Shown here piece by piece: positions 1 through 9,511 of a stretch of 64,000 nt of DNA. The notes under the pieces were generated by a model. The model worked only from the letters and a program-made list of their open reading frames with translations, had not been told where the DNA came from and searched no databases. The stretch's first letter is position 1. The number at the start of each line of letters is the position of its first letter. Origin of the DNA: JAYSYM01 sp964543475 (GTDB lineage Bacteria > Bdellovibrionota > Bdellovibrionia > Bdellovibrionales > JAMPXM01); NCBI GenBank assembly GCA_964543475.1, contig CAZIYJ010000005.1, positions 1-64,000 of the forward strand, read 5' to 3'. The position numbers were made by a program, and so were the translations under genes.

Positions 1-1937
1 AGATGCGAGTGAAACCCGAACTTGATTATTTTATTTCGTTCGCTGGTGAGAGCATGCGCTGTAAGTGCAACAATCGGTGTAACAACGCCTAAATTCTTGA
101 TCGCTTTAAATGCCTCGTATCCATCCATCTCAGGCATTTGGATATCGAGAATAATTAAATCATATCGGTAGAGTTTAGCATGAGCGACGGCCTCTAGCCC
201 GTTGACGACGATATCGGCTTCGATTTTAAGTTTTTTAAATATTCGGGCGAGGAGTATCCGAGTGTCTGGTGTGTCTTCTGCAATTAGAACTTTCTGCAGT
301 TTTATCTGATCGATTGAGGTCTCAGGAGCTTCGATCGCAGGCACACTGTAGCCATTTGTGTTGTTTGCAAATCTAACTTCAAAAGTCGAACCCTTACCGA
401 ACTCGGAAGAGACCAGTTGAACTGTTCCACCAAGGCGTTCTGCAAGTTTGCGAGATAAAACGAGGCCAAGGCCCGTGCCGCCAAACTTCCGAGAGGTGGT
501 TTCATCTGCTTGGCTAAAGAGTTTGAAGAGTCGATCTTTTTGCTCTGGCTTAAGACCTATTCCTGAATCGATGACCTGAGCGACTATTTCTTCGTGATCT
601 TTTGTTTTAATCGCGAATGCACGTACGGTTATAGTGCCGTCTTGAGTAAACTTAATTGCGTTGCCAATTAAGTTCGTAAGAATTTGTCGGAGTCGAGTGG
701 CATCGGTTCGCACCGCTTTTCTTGCTGACGAATCAATTTCTAACTTCAGATTAAGATTGCGCTCTAGCAAACGAGCCTTAAATAAGCTTGCAAGGTCTTG
801 CAGCAAGGTCGGTAACGATAGATCGACGATTTCAATTACTAGGCCACCAGCCTCAACTTTCGAGAGATCCAAAATGTCATCAATTAATCGGCTTAATGAA
901 AGGCCATTGCGGCTGATGATATCTAGAAATTCATTTCTTTCTGCGGCCGACAAATCGGGGCCTTTTAATACTTCAGAAAATCCTAAAATTGCGGTGAGGG
1001 GAGTTCTAATTTCGTGACTCATGTTTGCTAAGAACATGGTTTTGGTTTTACTTGCGCGCTCAGCAACCTCTTTGGATCCGATCGTTTCTTCGAGTTCTTC
1101 GGCCATCACATTAATTGCTGAAGCGAGCTGACCTACCTCATCTTTTGAACGCACAGGCACTCGCAGGTTAAATGTGCCTTGCCCAATTCGTTTTGCCGCA
1201 TCAATCAAATCAAGCAAACTTCGACGCAAATTTCTTCCAAAAGAAACTGTTAACAGTAGGCTCGTGCCTTCGATCGTGAGTACCAATATCAAAATAGAAG
1301 TGATGAGGAGATTGGTCATCCAGCGAGAGCCTTCTCCAAGAACATACGAGAACCGATCCTGAAGTACAGTAAGTTCAGAATTGAGCTTTTCTATTGAGTC
1401 GAGTCTCGCTTGTATTGTGGCTTGATTTGCTCGGCTTTGAATTGCTCTATGAAGAGCTTCTGCTTCGTTCATGTAAAGACTTAATACCCGGTCACCTTCG
1501 CTCCAAGTCGCGAGCGCATTTTCAAGGTAAGACACCCAGTAGAATCTTCTGACGATGTTGACGACATCGTCGATATCGTCTTTATGAATTCTGCCGCGAA
1601 GAAAGCCATCCCGAAGTTTAGTTCTATCTGGCACCTCTTTAACCAATTCAAGTCGTGCTTGATGATCACCCATCGGCACATCTAAATCTTTTAAAAATGC
1701 CTGATAATAACGTTCGTCTCGGGTTTGCGAGTATTTGAGTATCGAAATTAGTGAGGCCTTTTGTGCCTTCGACCACATGCCTTCGGCTGCTACGAACGAC
1801 CGCAGGGCCGACATTTGATTCATTGCGAATCGTAATGTTAAGAGCTCTACCGTAATCAGGGCGATCATTACGCCTACAACCAAATAAAGTTTAGTTGCTA
1901 CCGATAGGTTGTTCCAGAAAGTAACTATTTTTTTCAC
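1..1937 (-). CDS. Hybrid sensor histidine kinase, C-terminus cut by window edge
   Basis: Membrane-bound two-component sensor with its own receiver domain. Reading in from the GTG at 1937: a membrane segment near residues 12-33, an extracytoplasmic region of about 110 residues, a second membrane segment, a HAMP linker, the HisKA box (ANMSHEIRTPLTAILGF, phospho-His near residue 306), a HATPase domain with the DSGIGL and GGTGLGL boxes, and a receiver domain with the phospho-acceptor Asp in ILDIQMPEMDGY near residue 598. The receiver runs off position 1. GTG 1937 is the only reasonable start after an in-frame TAG. It starts 48 bp after the hflX stop, so the two are probably co-transcribed. The signal sensed is unknown. 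Confidence 0.9.
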   Translation of the reverse strand, partial: MKKIVTFWNNLSVATKLYLVVGVMIALITVELLTLRFAMNQMSALRSFVAAEGMWSKAQKASLISILKYSQTRDERYYQAFLKDLDVPMGDHQARLELVKEVPDRTKLRDGFLRGRIHKDDIDDVVNIVRRFYWVSYLENALATWSEGDRVLSLYMNEAEALHRAIQSRANQATIQARLDSIEKLNSELTVLQDRFSYVLGEGSRWMTNLLITSILILVLTIEGTSLLLTVSFGRNLRRSLLDLIDAAKRIGQGTFNLRVPVRSKDEVGQLASAINVMAEELEETIGSKEVAERASKTKTMFLANMSHEIRTPLTAILGFSEVLKGPDLSAAERNEFLDIISRNGLSLSRLIDDILDLSKVEAGGLVIEIVDLSLPTLLQDLASLFKARLLERNLNLKLEIDSSARKAVRTDATRLRQILTNLIGNAIKFTQDGTITVRAFAIKTKDHEEIVAQVIDSGIGLKPEQKDRLFKLFSQADETTSRKFGGTGLGLVLSRKLAERLGGTVQLVSSEFGKGSTFEVRFANNTNGYSVPAIEAPETSIDQIKLQKVLIAEDTPDTRILLARIFKKLKIEADIVVNGLEAVAHAKLYRYDLIILDIQMPEMDGYEAFKAIKNLGVVTPIVALTAHALTSERNKIIKFGFHSH

Positions 1938-1985
1938 TTCGATACGATAGCGAAGTGAGAGTGGTGGTGCAAGACTGATCTTTGA

Positions 1986-3263
1986 CTAACGAGCTTCTTC
2001 GGCGACCAAAAAGTCTTTCCACTTCGAGATGAGCTGCGGAGTCATGTGCGCGTAGCACACGGTGCCCGACGAGGCAGGCTCACGCTTTGTAATCTGCGTT
2101 TGGCGACCAAGTTCGTAAATCAAATGTTCTTCCGATTTAGGGAAGTAGAGTTCAACTTCATTAAACAGCGCCTGAATCGATTCACTCATTAACTTCTTTA
2201 GTCGATCCATTCCCTCACCAGTTGCTGCCGAAACAAACGCGCGCGGGAAAGCCTTCACTTGAAACTGTTTTTCAAAAGGAGCTTTGTCGATTTTGTTAAA
2301 CACAGTGATTAAAGGTTTAGACTCCCAGCCAAATTCTTTGATCAGTAATTCAACTGTTTCAATCTGGCGGGTCATCGAAGGGGAAGATAGATCAACTACG
2401 TGCACGAGAATGTCAGCCTCTGCTGATTCTTCGAGTGTTGCTTTAAATGCTTCGATTAAATGAGTCGGGAGCTTACGAATGAATCCTACTGTGTCAGTAA
2501 CTACAGTTTGAGACGGGCCCTCTGGCAAATAAACTTTGCGAGTGGTTGGATCAAGCGTTGCGAACACTTGATCTCGGGCAACAACATCAGCATTGCCCAA
2601 TGCATTCAATAGAGTCGACTTACCGGTGTTTGTATAACCAATCAAAGCAAAGCTTGGGATTTGGTTACGCCTGCGAGAAGCTCTGTGTTGAGCTCGATTG
2701 CGGCCGACGGTATCGAGTTGCTTCTTTAAAACTTTCACTCGGTCACGAATGCGGCGTCGATCCATTTCGAGAGCCGTTTCACCGGGACCTCTCGTGCCGA
2801 TTCCGCCACCTTGCCGAGATAATGATTCCATCCAAGCACCGACCATGCGAGGTAACTGATCGAGCATTTGTGCAAGCTCAACTTGAAGTTTACCTTCGTG
2901 GGTGTGGGCGCGAAGAGCGAATATATCTAGAATGATTTGCGCGCGATCTAAAACGCGAGCGCCAAATTCTTTTTCTAAGTTACGAGACTGAACACCAGAC
3001 AGATGATGATCGATAAGAACAACCGACGCCTGCGACTCGATAACGAGCTGTCGAATTTCATCGACTTTACCTGTTCCGATTAATGTTGCTGGATTGTATG
3101 CAGCTAAGAGTTGAGTGAGGCTTCCGACAACTTCGCATCCTGCGGCTATCGCTAGCTCTTCGAGCTCACAAAGAGATTCTTTGAGCTCTACAAACGATTC
3201 ATTTTTTAGACCAACGCCAACTACTATCGCCCGTTCTCGGGGCTGAATTTTCGTTTTTGTTAT
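1986..3263 (-). CDS. hflX: Ribosome-associated GTPase HflX, start codon abnormal
   Basis: HflX is a GTPase that splits stalled ribosomes under stress. Seen: the N-terminal domain with DHHLSGVQSRNLEKEFG and DIFALRAHTHEGKLQVELAQ, the glycine-rich linker (GGGIGTRGPGE), then G1 GYTNTGKST, G3 DTVGF and G4 NKID. The frame encoding the N-terminal domain has no ATG, GTG or TTG between the TAG at 3288-3290 and the ATG at 2867, which would delete the whole N-terminal domain. The coordinate given uses an ATA codon (3261-3263) 8 nt after GAGG; ATT 3246-3248 is another option. An in-frame ATG at 3335 lies 15 codons above the TAG. The gene is real; its exact start is not settled. Confidence 0.85.
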   Translation of the reverse strand: MTKTKIQPRERAIVVGVGLKNESFVELKESLCELEELAIAAGCEVVGSLTQLLAAYNPATLIGTGKVDEIRQLVIESQASVVLIDHHLSGVQSRNLEKEFGARVLDRAQIILDIFALRAHTHEGKLQVELAQMLDQLPRMVGAWMESLSRQGGGIGTRGPGETALEMDRRRIRDRVKVLKKQLDTVGRNRAQHRASRRRNQIPSFALIGYTNTGKSTLLNALGNADVVARDQVFATLDPTTRKVYLPEGPSQTVVTDTVGFIRKLPTHLIEAFKATLEESAEADILVHVVDLSSPSMTRQIETVELLIKEFGWESKPLITVFNKIDKAPFEKQFQVKAFPRAFVSAATGEGMDRLKKLMSESIQALFNEVELYFPKSEEHLIYELGRQTQITKREPASSGTVCYAHMTPQLISKWKDFLVAEEAR

Positions 3264-3389
3264 CTCGTCACCCTCATCCGCGGTCTTCTATGATCGCGGT
3301 CCTTCCGGAACGACACCTTTTGAGACATCGTCCATCTATACCCATTATATCAGCAGAATTTAAAACCGCAATCCAGCAGCAATTTCAAT

Positions 3390-5753
3390 CTAGCTCATTT
3401 CTTTTAGGGTACTAGGGTCTTCTCCCATTGCCTGTGCCTGCAAAGCCGTCAAAGCCACTGTATTTACGATGTCATCCACTGAGCAGGTTCTTTGGAGCAC
3501 ATTAGCAGGTTTTTTAACTCCCATAAGGAAAGGACCGATGACCTCTCCGCCACCGAGCTGCTGAAGGAGCTTATAGGCAATGTTGCCTGCGTCCAAATTT
3601 GGGAAAATCAAAATATTTGCCCCATCTTTAATCGATGAGAAAGGGAAGATTCGCTCGATAATTTCTGGGCTCACAGCTGTATCCGCCTGCATTTCACCGT
3701 CGACGATATAGTTTGGAAAATGCTTACGAACAATTTCGGCTGCCTTTTTCATCTTCTCTGGGTTCTCTCCCTTTGAAGTGAAGTTTGTGTACGAAAGCAT
3801 CGCGATTCTTGGTTGAAGCTTGAAGTAAGTCGCAACACGAGCTGCGTGAATTGCAATCGTCGCTACTTCTTCTGCGTTCGGGTTAATGTTCATTGTTGTA
3901 TCTGCGAACAAATACATTCGATTTTTGAACATGACTAAATTTAGGCCCGAAGCTGTTTTTCTTCGGCCGGTGCCGATGATTTGAAGAATTGGTCGAACGC
4001 AATCGGCGTAATTTTGTGTTGCGCCTGTGACCAAGCCATCAGCGTCACCCATTTCTACCATCATCGCTGCGAAATAGTCTGGATCGGCCATCAATCGCTC
4101 AGCTTCACGTGCCATTACACCTTTGCGTGAGCGCTTTTCAAAAAGCTTATCGACGTAAGCGCGGAATCTCGGATGAGTCGAAGGGTGAATAATTGGGATG
4201 TCTTTTAGATCAAGACCAAGATTACGAATGTTCTCTTTCACTTGATCTGGGTAACCCAAAATCACCGGGCGAACGTTGCCCTCTTGTTTGATGATGTGAA
4301 TCGCTTTGAGAACTTTTGTTGAATTGCCCTCTGGGAAAACTAAAAGCGGAACATTCTGCTTTTTTTCGACGGCTTGAGATTTCACTCGGTGAATGACCGT
4401 TCGCACGAAACCAGTCTTCGCTCCTTGGAACGCTTCAAGTTGATCGCGGTACGCTTGCCAATCTTTAATTGGTTTTTGCGCAACACCTGTGTCCATAGCG
4501 GCTTTTGCTACAGCAGGAGTTACCCACAAGAGAGCACGGTAATCGAATGGTTTCGGAATAATGTACTCTGGGCCAAACGTAAAGCTCTGGCCACCGTAGG
4601 CAGCCGACACTCGCTCTGGCACATCTTCGCGAGCAAGTCTTGCAAGCGCCTGAACAGCTGCGAGTTTCATCTCTTCGTTAATTGAAGTTGCGCGAACATC
4701 GAGGGCGCCGCGGAAAATGAACGGAAACCCGAGCACGTTATTCACTTGGTTAGGAAAATCTGAACGGCCGGTAGCCATAATCACATCAGGTCGGGCCTTT
4801 TTTGCAGCATCAGGCAAAATTTCTGGATCAGGATTCGCCATCGCAAATACGATGGGGCGAGGCTGCATCATCTTAATCATCTCACCAGTGACTGCTCCTG
4901 CTACCGATAGACCGACGAATACGTCTGCACCATTTAGAGCTTCTGTCAGTGAGCGAGCTTTGGTGTTGTTTGCAAATTCTTGTTTGTATTTATTCATGCC
5001 TTCAGTGCGGCCTTCAAACACAACACCTTTTGAGTCGCACATGATTAAATTTTCTTTTCGAACACCGAGTGCAGTGAACAATCGTGCGCAAGACACAGAT
5101 GCGGCACCAGCTCCGTTCATAACGACTTTGATTTTATCCATTTGTCGATCTGTGATGATACATGCGTTGATAAGTGCGGCCGCAGAGATAATTGCAGTAC
5201 CGTGCTGGTCATCGTGGAAGACCGGAATTTTCATCTCGCGCTTAAGAGTTTCTTCAATTTCGAAACACTCAGGAGCTTTGATATCTTCTAGGTTAATTCC
5301 GCCGAACGTTGGTTCGAGAGCTTTTACCGCAGCAATAACTTCGGGAACAGTTTTCGCATTTAACTCGATGTCAAAAACGTTGATGTTTGCAAATTGCTTA
5401 AAGAGAACTCCTTTGCCTTCCATCACCGGTTTGCTCGCAAGTGGACCAATGTCACCTAGACCAAGTACTGCGGTTCCGTTTGTCACAACAGCAACTAAAT
5501 TTCCTTTAGTCGTGTAGTCGTAGACTGCCTCCGGGTTCTTTGCGATCTCTTTACAAGGTTCAGCCACACCAGGCGAATAGGCGAGTGAAAGAGCCTTGTC
5601 GGTGTTGCACGGCTTGCTTGAGATAACTTCAACTTTTCCTGCTGGTTTTCGTGAGTGATATTCGAGGGCGTCTTGTTCCATGCTCATGGGAACTCCTGGC
5701 TTCATTTTGGGGCTTGAGAAAACCACTCGATCCTGCTTGAAACCCTTAGTCAT
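3390..5753 (-). CDS. maeB: NADP-dependent malic enzyme, fused to phosphotransacetylase-like domain
   Basis: Oxidative decarboxylation of malate to pyruvate with production of NADPH. The 787 residues match the long MaeB form: an N-terminal malic enzyme domain (LAYSPGVAEPC, the FHDDQHGTA box, the nucleotide-binding NGAGAASVSCARL) and a C-terminal phosphotransacetylase-like domain from about residue 450 (VLGYPDQVKENI, DADGLVTGATQNYADCVRP), thought in this family to be regulatory rather than catalytic. The start at 5753 leaves about 25 extra residues before MEQDALEYHSRKPAGK; Met24 is an alternative start. The gene is divergent from the thiolase at 5868, so the 114-bp gap must hold both promoters. 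It would supply pyruvate and NADPH from C4 acids when growing on fatty or amino acids. Confidence 0.95.
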   Translation of the reverse strand: MTKGFKQDRVVFSSPKMKPGVPMSMEQDALEYHSRKPAGKVEVISSKPCNTDKALSLAYSPGVAEPCKEIAKNPEAVYDYTTKGNLVAVVTNGTAVLGLGDIGPLASKPVMEGKGVLFKQFANINVFDIELNAKTVPEVIAAVKALEPTFGGINLEDIKAPECFEIEETLKREMKIPVFHDDQHGTAIISAAALINACIITDRQMDKIKVVMNGAGAASVSCARLFTALGVRKENLIMCDSKGVVFEGRTEGMNKYKQEFANNTKARSLTEALNGADVFVGLSVAGAVTGEMIKMMQPRPIVFAMANPDPEILPDAAKKARPDVIMATGRSDFPNQVNNVLGFPFIFRGALDVRATSINEEMKLAAVQALARLAREDVPERVSAAYGGQSFTFGPEYIIPKPFDYRALLWVTPAVAKAAMDTGVAQKPIKDWQAYRDQLEAFQGAKTGFVRTVIHRVKSQAVEKKQNVPLLVFPEGNSTKVLKAIHIIKQEGNVRPVILGYPDQVKENIRNLGLDLKDIPIIHPSTHPRFRAYVDKLFEKRSRKGVMAREAERLMADPDYFAAMMVEMGDADGLVTGATQNYADCVRPILQIIGTGRRKTASGLNLVMFKNRMYLFADTTMNINPNAEEVATIAIHAARVATYFKLQPRIAMLSYTNFTSKGENPEKMKKAAEIVRKHFPNYIVDGEMQADTAVSPEIIERIFPFSSIKDGANILIFPNLDAGNIAYKLLQQLGGGEVIGPFLMGVKKPANVLQRTCSVDDIVNTVALTALQAQAMGEDPSTLKEMS

Positions 5754-5867
5754 CGTAAAGGTTTAATGCGTTAGGTCGTGTATTCACTGCATTGACAAAT
5801 CCGAGGGTAAACCGCGAAAATTGTGTGTCTCAAAAGCATCTAAAAAGGCCAAAAAAAGGACAGCTTT

Positions 5868-7220
5868 ATGAATCGCACCGGACGTGATGTCGTACTAGTT
5901 GATGGACTTAGAACTCCATTCACAAAAGCAGATACAAAACTTAAAAACGTACACCCTGCAGAACTTGGCCGAGTGGCTCTCAAAGAGCTCATGGCTCGAA
6001 CCAACATCGATCCAAAGATTGTTGACGAGGTGATTGTCGGAAACACTGGCAATCCGCCCGATGCAGTTAACATTGCGCGAGTGATCGCTCTTAATGCAGG
6101 CATTCCAAAACAAACGCCGGCTTTCACAGTCCATCGCAACTGTGCGTCCGCTCTCGAAAGTATTTCTGATGGATTTGAGAGAATCAAATCAGGCACCCTC
6201 GAAGCAGTGATCGCGGGCGGGGCTGAAAGCATGTCGCAAATGCCGCTCCTCTTTTCTCGGGAGTTCATGCAAATTTTTGGTCGCCTCGGTTCAGCAAAAA
6301 CAACCGGACAAAAACTTGCGGCCCTTGGATCTCTCCTTAAGGCTGATTTGATGCAAGTAAAAGAGCTCGTTACCACTGGGCCGATGCAGTCAGCACCTCA
6401 CAAACCGCGTATCGCAATTGTTGAAGGTCTGACTGATCCTTTTGTCGGAAAAAATATGGGTGAGACAGCTGAGTTACTTGCGAAAGAATTTAAAATTTCT
6501 CGCGAAGATCAAGATCGGTTTTCGGTCCACTCTCATAAAAAAGCGATTGATGCGATTAAAGCCGGCCGTATGAAAGAAGAAATCACTCCGGTGTTTTTGC
6601 CGCCTTCTTACAAAGAAGTTGTAAGTGAGGATGTTGGGCCTCGTGAAGGTCAAAGCATGGAAGCGCTCGGAAAGCTTCGCCCGATCTTTGATCGAAAAGG
6701 TGGAACAGTAACAGCAGGGAACTCGTGCCCTATCACAGATGGTGCGGCGATGGTCCTTATGATGAGCCGTGAAAAAGCCGAGAGTCTTGGTCTAAAACCG
6801 ATCGCACGAATCCGAAGTTACGCGTTTGCTGGGCTTGAGCCTGAACGAATGGGACTCGGACCTGTGTATGCGACGCCCGTTGCGCTTAAGCGAGCGGGTT
6901 TATCTTTTAAAGAAATCGGACTAATCGAACTCAACGAGGCTTTTGCTGCGCAAGTGATTGCATGTATGAAAGCATTTGAGTCAGACCAATTTGCAAAAGA
7001 CAAACTTGGATTGAGTCATGCTGTTGGTCAGGTGAACCCAGAGATTTTGAATGTTAATGGTGGTGCAATCGCACTCGGTCACCCAGTTGGCGCGACGGGT
7101 ACAAGACTTGTCCTCACGTTGATGAAAGAAATGCAGCGAAGACAAACTCAGTTCGGTTTAGCAACACTTTGTATCGGCGGCGGCCAAGGTGGCGCAATGG
7201 TGCTTGAACTTGAACCGTAG
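5868..7220 (+). CDS. fadI: Acetyl-CoA C-acyltransferase (3-ketoacyl-CoA thiolase, FadI-like)
   Basis: Last step of beta-oxidation: thiolytic cleavage of 3-ketoacyl-CoA to acetyl-CoA and a shortened acyl-CoA. At 450 residues it is longer than FadA (about 390) and fits the FadI/trifunctional beta-subunit type. Seen: the nucleophilic Cys in VHRNCASALES (near residue 89), the His of GHPVGATGTR and the second Cys in LCIGGGQGGAM. It is followed after 60 bp by the multifunctional alpha-type enzyme, so the two probably form one fatty-acid oxidation complex and operon. A 26-bp tandem repeat begins inside the last codons. Confidence 0.95.
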   Translation: MNRTGRDVVLVDGLRTPFTKADTKLKNVHPAELGRVALKELMARTNIDPKIVDEVIVGNTGNPPDAVNIARVIALNAGIPKQTPAFTVHRNCASALESISDGFERIKSGTLEAVIAGGAESMSQMPLLFSREFMQIFGRLGSAKTTGQKLAALGSLLKADLMQVKELVTTGPMQSAPHKPRIAIVEGLTDPFVGKNMGETAELLAKEFKISREDQDRFSVHSHKKAIDAIKAGRMKEEITPVFLPPSYKEVVSEDVGPREGQSMEALGKLRPIFDRKGGTVTAGNSCPITDGAAMVLMMSREKAESLGLKPIARIRSYAFAGLEPERMGLGPVYATPVALKRAGLSFKEIGLIELNEAFAAQVIACMKAFESDQFAKDKLGLSHAVGQVNPEILNVNGGAIALGHPVGATGTRLVLTLMKEMQRRQTQFGLATLCIGGGQGGAMVLELEP

Positions 7221-7270
7221 GTTCAGAAAACAGACCAGAACCGTAGGTTCAGAAAATAGACCAGAACCTT
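7212..7270. repeat. 26-bp tandem repeat at the thiolase stop codon
   Basis: A 26-bp unit starting GAACCGTAGGTTCAGAAAA occurs at 7212-7237 and 7238-7263 with one base different, and a third partial copy starts at 7264. The first copy contains the thiolase stop codon and the second therefore a duplicated pseudo-stop. It looks like a recent local duplication that lengthened the gap before fadJ; no function is implied. Confidence 0.9.
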
Positions 7271-7280
7271 AGGGGTTGAG

Positions 7281-9476
7281 ATGGAAACAAATCAGAGTAC
7301 GACAGCAAATAATGTTTCAGGAGATAAGATGAGCATCGAAGAGAGTCTAAAACTAGTCGCAAAAGGCGAGATCGCAATTATCGAGTGGGATTTAGTCGGC
7401 GAAAAAGTGAACAAAATGTCGACTCCGGTGATGGCGCGTTTTCGTGAGCTTCTCGATGAAGTGAACGATTCAAATAAGTTCAAAGCTGTTGTGATTATCT
7501 CTCGAAAGCCCGGAATTTTTATTGCTGGCGCTGATATTGAAGAAATCAAGCAACTCAAGAAACGCGAAGACATCTTAGCGGCTATTGATGGTGGCCAGTC
7601 GATCATGAACAAGCTTGAAGATTTAAAAGTTCCAGTGATTGCAGCAATTCATGGCGCTTGCTTGGGTGGTGGCTGTGAACTTGCCCTCGCTTGTGACTAC
7701 CGAATTGCAACCGACGATCCTTCAACACGTATTGGTTTACCAGAAGTAAAACTTGGAATTATTCCGGGCTTTGGCGGGTGTGTGAGACTTCCGCGCGTTG
7801 TCGGCTTACAGGCTTCACTCGATATCATTCTTGCAGGTAAAGCAGTTGATGCAAACAAGGCCGCTCGTATCGGTTTAGTTGATCAAGTGGTTCATCCGAC
7901 TTCGCTCGAAGATTCAGTGATGGCATTTGCAAAAAATGTCGTAGCCGAAGGAAAAGGCAAACGAAAGAAGCGATTTAAGCCAGCAAAACTTGCTGACAAA
8001 GTTTTAGAAACTGTTGGTCGCCCAATTGTCTTTAAGCAAGCAAAGAAAACTGTTTTGGCGCAATCGCATGGTCACTATCCTGCACCGCTCAAGGCGCTAG
8101 AGGTAATTCGAAAATCTTACGGTGAGTCTCGCCGAGATCTTGCAATGAAAACTGAAGCCGAAGGTTTCGCTGATGTTGCCGGCACAGATGTAAGCAAAAA
8201 TTTGATCAATGTCTTTTTCATGATGGAAGCAGTAAAAAAACGATCGGGCGTAAGCTCGGGAGTAAAAGGCCGAAACGTGAAGGCGGTTGGCGTATTAGGT
8301 GCCGGTACAATGGGCGGCGGGATCGCGTTTGTTGCAGCCGACAAAGGCATCGAAGTTCGCATGAAAGATATCAACAATGAAGCGCTTGCGATTGGTTACA
8401 AAGCTTCTCGCGATATCCTCGATAAAGAACTTAAAAAGAGAAAGATTTCAAAATTCGATCTGACTCGAAAAATCAATTTGATTAGCGGAGGGTTAGATTT
8501 CTCAGGGTTTGGTCAACTTGACGTTGTCATCGAAGCGATCGTTGAAGACATGAACATCAAGAAGAAAGTGATTGCTGAAACTGCGAAGCATTGTAAAGCC
8601 GATTGCGTGATTGCAACGAACACTTCATCGCTCAGTGTTTCTGAAATGGCAAAAGGGCATCCTCATCCTGCGAACTTCGTCGGCATGCATTTCTTTAACC
8701 CTGTTCACAAAATGCCATTGGTAGAAGTAATACGCGGTGAGCAGTCAAGCGATGAGGCAACGGCAACGGTTTTTGAACTTTCTAAAAAGATGGGTAAAGT
8801 TCCCGTCGTGGTTAAAGACGGACCAGGATTTTTGGTAAATCGACTTCTTATGCCTTACTTGATTGAAGCTTCATTCCTGCTTGAAGAAGGCGCTGACATC
8901 GAGAAGGTCGATAAGCTCATGGTAAAAAAGTTTGGTCTTCCGATGGGTCCTTACACATTGATGGATGAAATCGGCATCGACGTTTGCATTAAAGTGACAA
9001 AGATTTTCAAAGAAGCATTCGGCGAGCGCATGGAAGTTCCAAAAGTTATGGACAAGTTCCTTGAGCTAAAACGCTACGGTAAAAAAACGGGTCGTGGTTT
9101 TTATTTGTATGACGAGAAGGGACGACGCCAAGGTGTTGACCCAGCGATCTATACCGACTTGGGCTTAGGTTCACCTAAGCAGCCTCACTCCGACATTGAA
9201 GTTACTCAGCGGTGTATTTATCCGATGATCAACGAAGCAGCTCTTGCGCTTATCGAAGAGCAGATTGTTGAAACTCCGGATGAAGTTGATTTGGCGATGA
9301 TCATGGGAACTGGCTTTCCGCCATTCAGAGGTGGTCTACTTCGCTATGCCGACACGATCGGTAGCGCAAAAATCACTGATGATCTTGAAGCTTATGCCGC
9401 AAAATACGGTATGCGATTTAAGCCGTCAGGCCCGCTCCGCACCCTCGCAAAATCAAACCGCCCCTTCTACACCTAA
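7281..9476 (+). CDS. fadJ: Fatty-acid oxidation multifunctional enzyme: enoyl-CoA hydratase / 3-hydroxyacyl-CoA dehydrogenase
   Basis: Two-step enzyme of beta-oxidation: hydration of trans-2-enoyl-CoA, then NAD-dependent oxidation to 3-ketoacyl-CoA. The 731 residues have the usual order: an N-terminal crotonase domain (IAGADIEEIKQL oxyanion-hole region, GGGCELALACDYRIA, PEVKLGIIPGFGG), then a Rossmann dehydrogenase (GVLGAGTMGGGIAFVAADKG near residue 340, NTSSLSVSEMA, GMHFFNPVHKMPLVE) and C-terminal helical domains. The start at 7281 lies after GGGGTTGAG; a second Met is at residue 17. It partners with the thiolase just upstream as an alpha2beta2-type complex. FadB and FadJ cannot be separated by motif alone; the FadI-type partner favours FadJ. 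Confidence 0.95.
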   Translation: METNQSTTANNVSGDKMSIEESLKLVAKGEIAIIEWDLVGEKVNKMSTPVMARFRELLDEVNDSNKFKAVVIISRKPGIFIAGADIEEIKQLKKREDILAAIDGGQSIMNKLEDLKVPVIAAIHGACLGGGCELALACDYRIATDDPSTRIGLPEVKLGIIPGFGGCVRLPRVVGLQASLDIILAGKAVDANKAARIGLVDQVVHPTSLEDSVMAFAKNVVAEGKGKRKKRFKPAKLADKVLETVGRPIVFKQAKKTVLAQSHGHYPAPLKALEVIRKSYGESRRDLAMKTEAEGFADVAGTDVSKNLINVFFMMEAVKKRSGVSSGVKGRNVKAVGVLGAGTMGGGIAFVAADKGIEVRMKDINNEALAIGYKASRDILDKELKKRKISKFDLTRKINLISGGLDFSGFGQLDVVIEAIVEDMNIKKKVIAETAKHCKADCVIATNTSSLSVSEMAKGHPHPANFVGMHFFNPVHKMPLVEVIRGEQSSDEATATVFELSKKMGKVPVVVKDGPGFLVNRLLMPYLIEASFLLEEGADIEKVDKLMVKKFGLPMGPYTLMDEIGIDVCIKVTKIFKEAFGERMEVPKVMDKFLELKRYGKKTGRGFYLYDEKGRRQGVDPAIYTDLGLGSPKQPHSDIEVTQRCIYPMINEAALALIEEQIVETPDEVDLAMIMGTGFPPFRGGLLRYADTIGSAKITDDLEAYAAKYGMRFKPSGPLRTLAKSNRPFYT

Positions 9477-9511
9477 AGGTAGCTGCTACCAGAGTGTAGC
9501 AATGGTGCGTC

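Noticed and set aside
4717..5517. 266-codon open frame on the plus strand
   Set aside because: Exactly opposite the malic enzyme gene; low-complexity Ser/Thr/Ala/Pro product without a family, so it is an antisense shadow.
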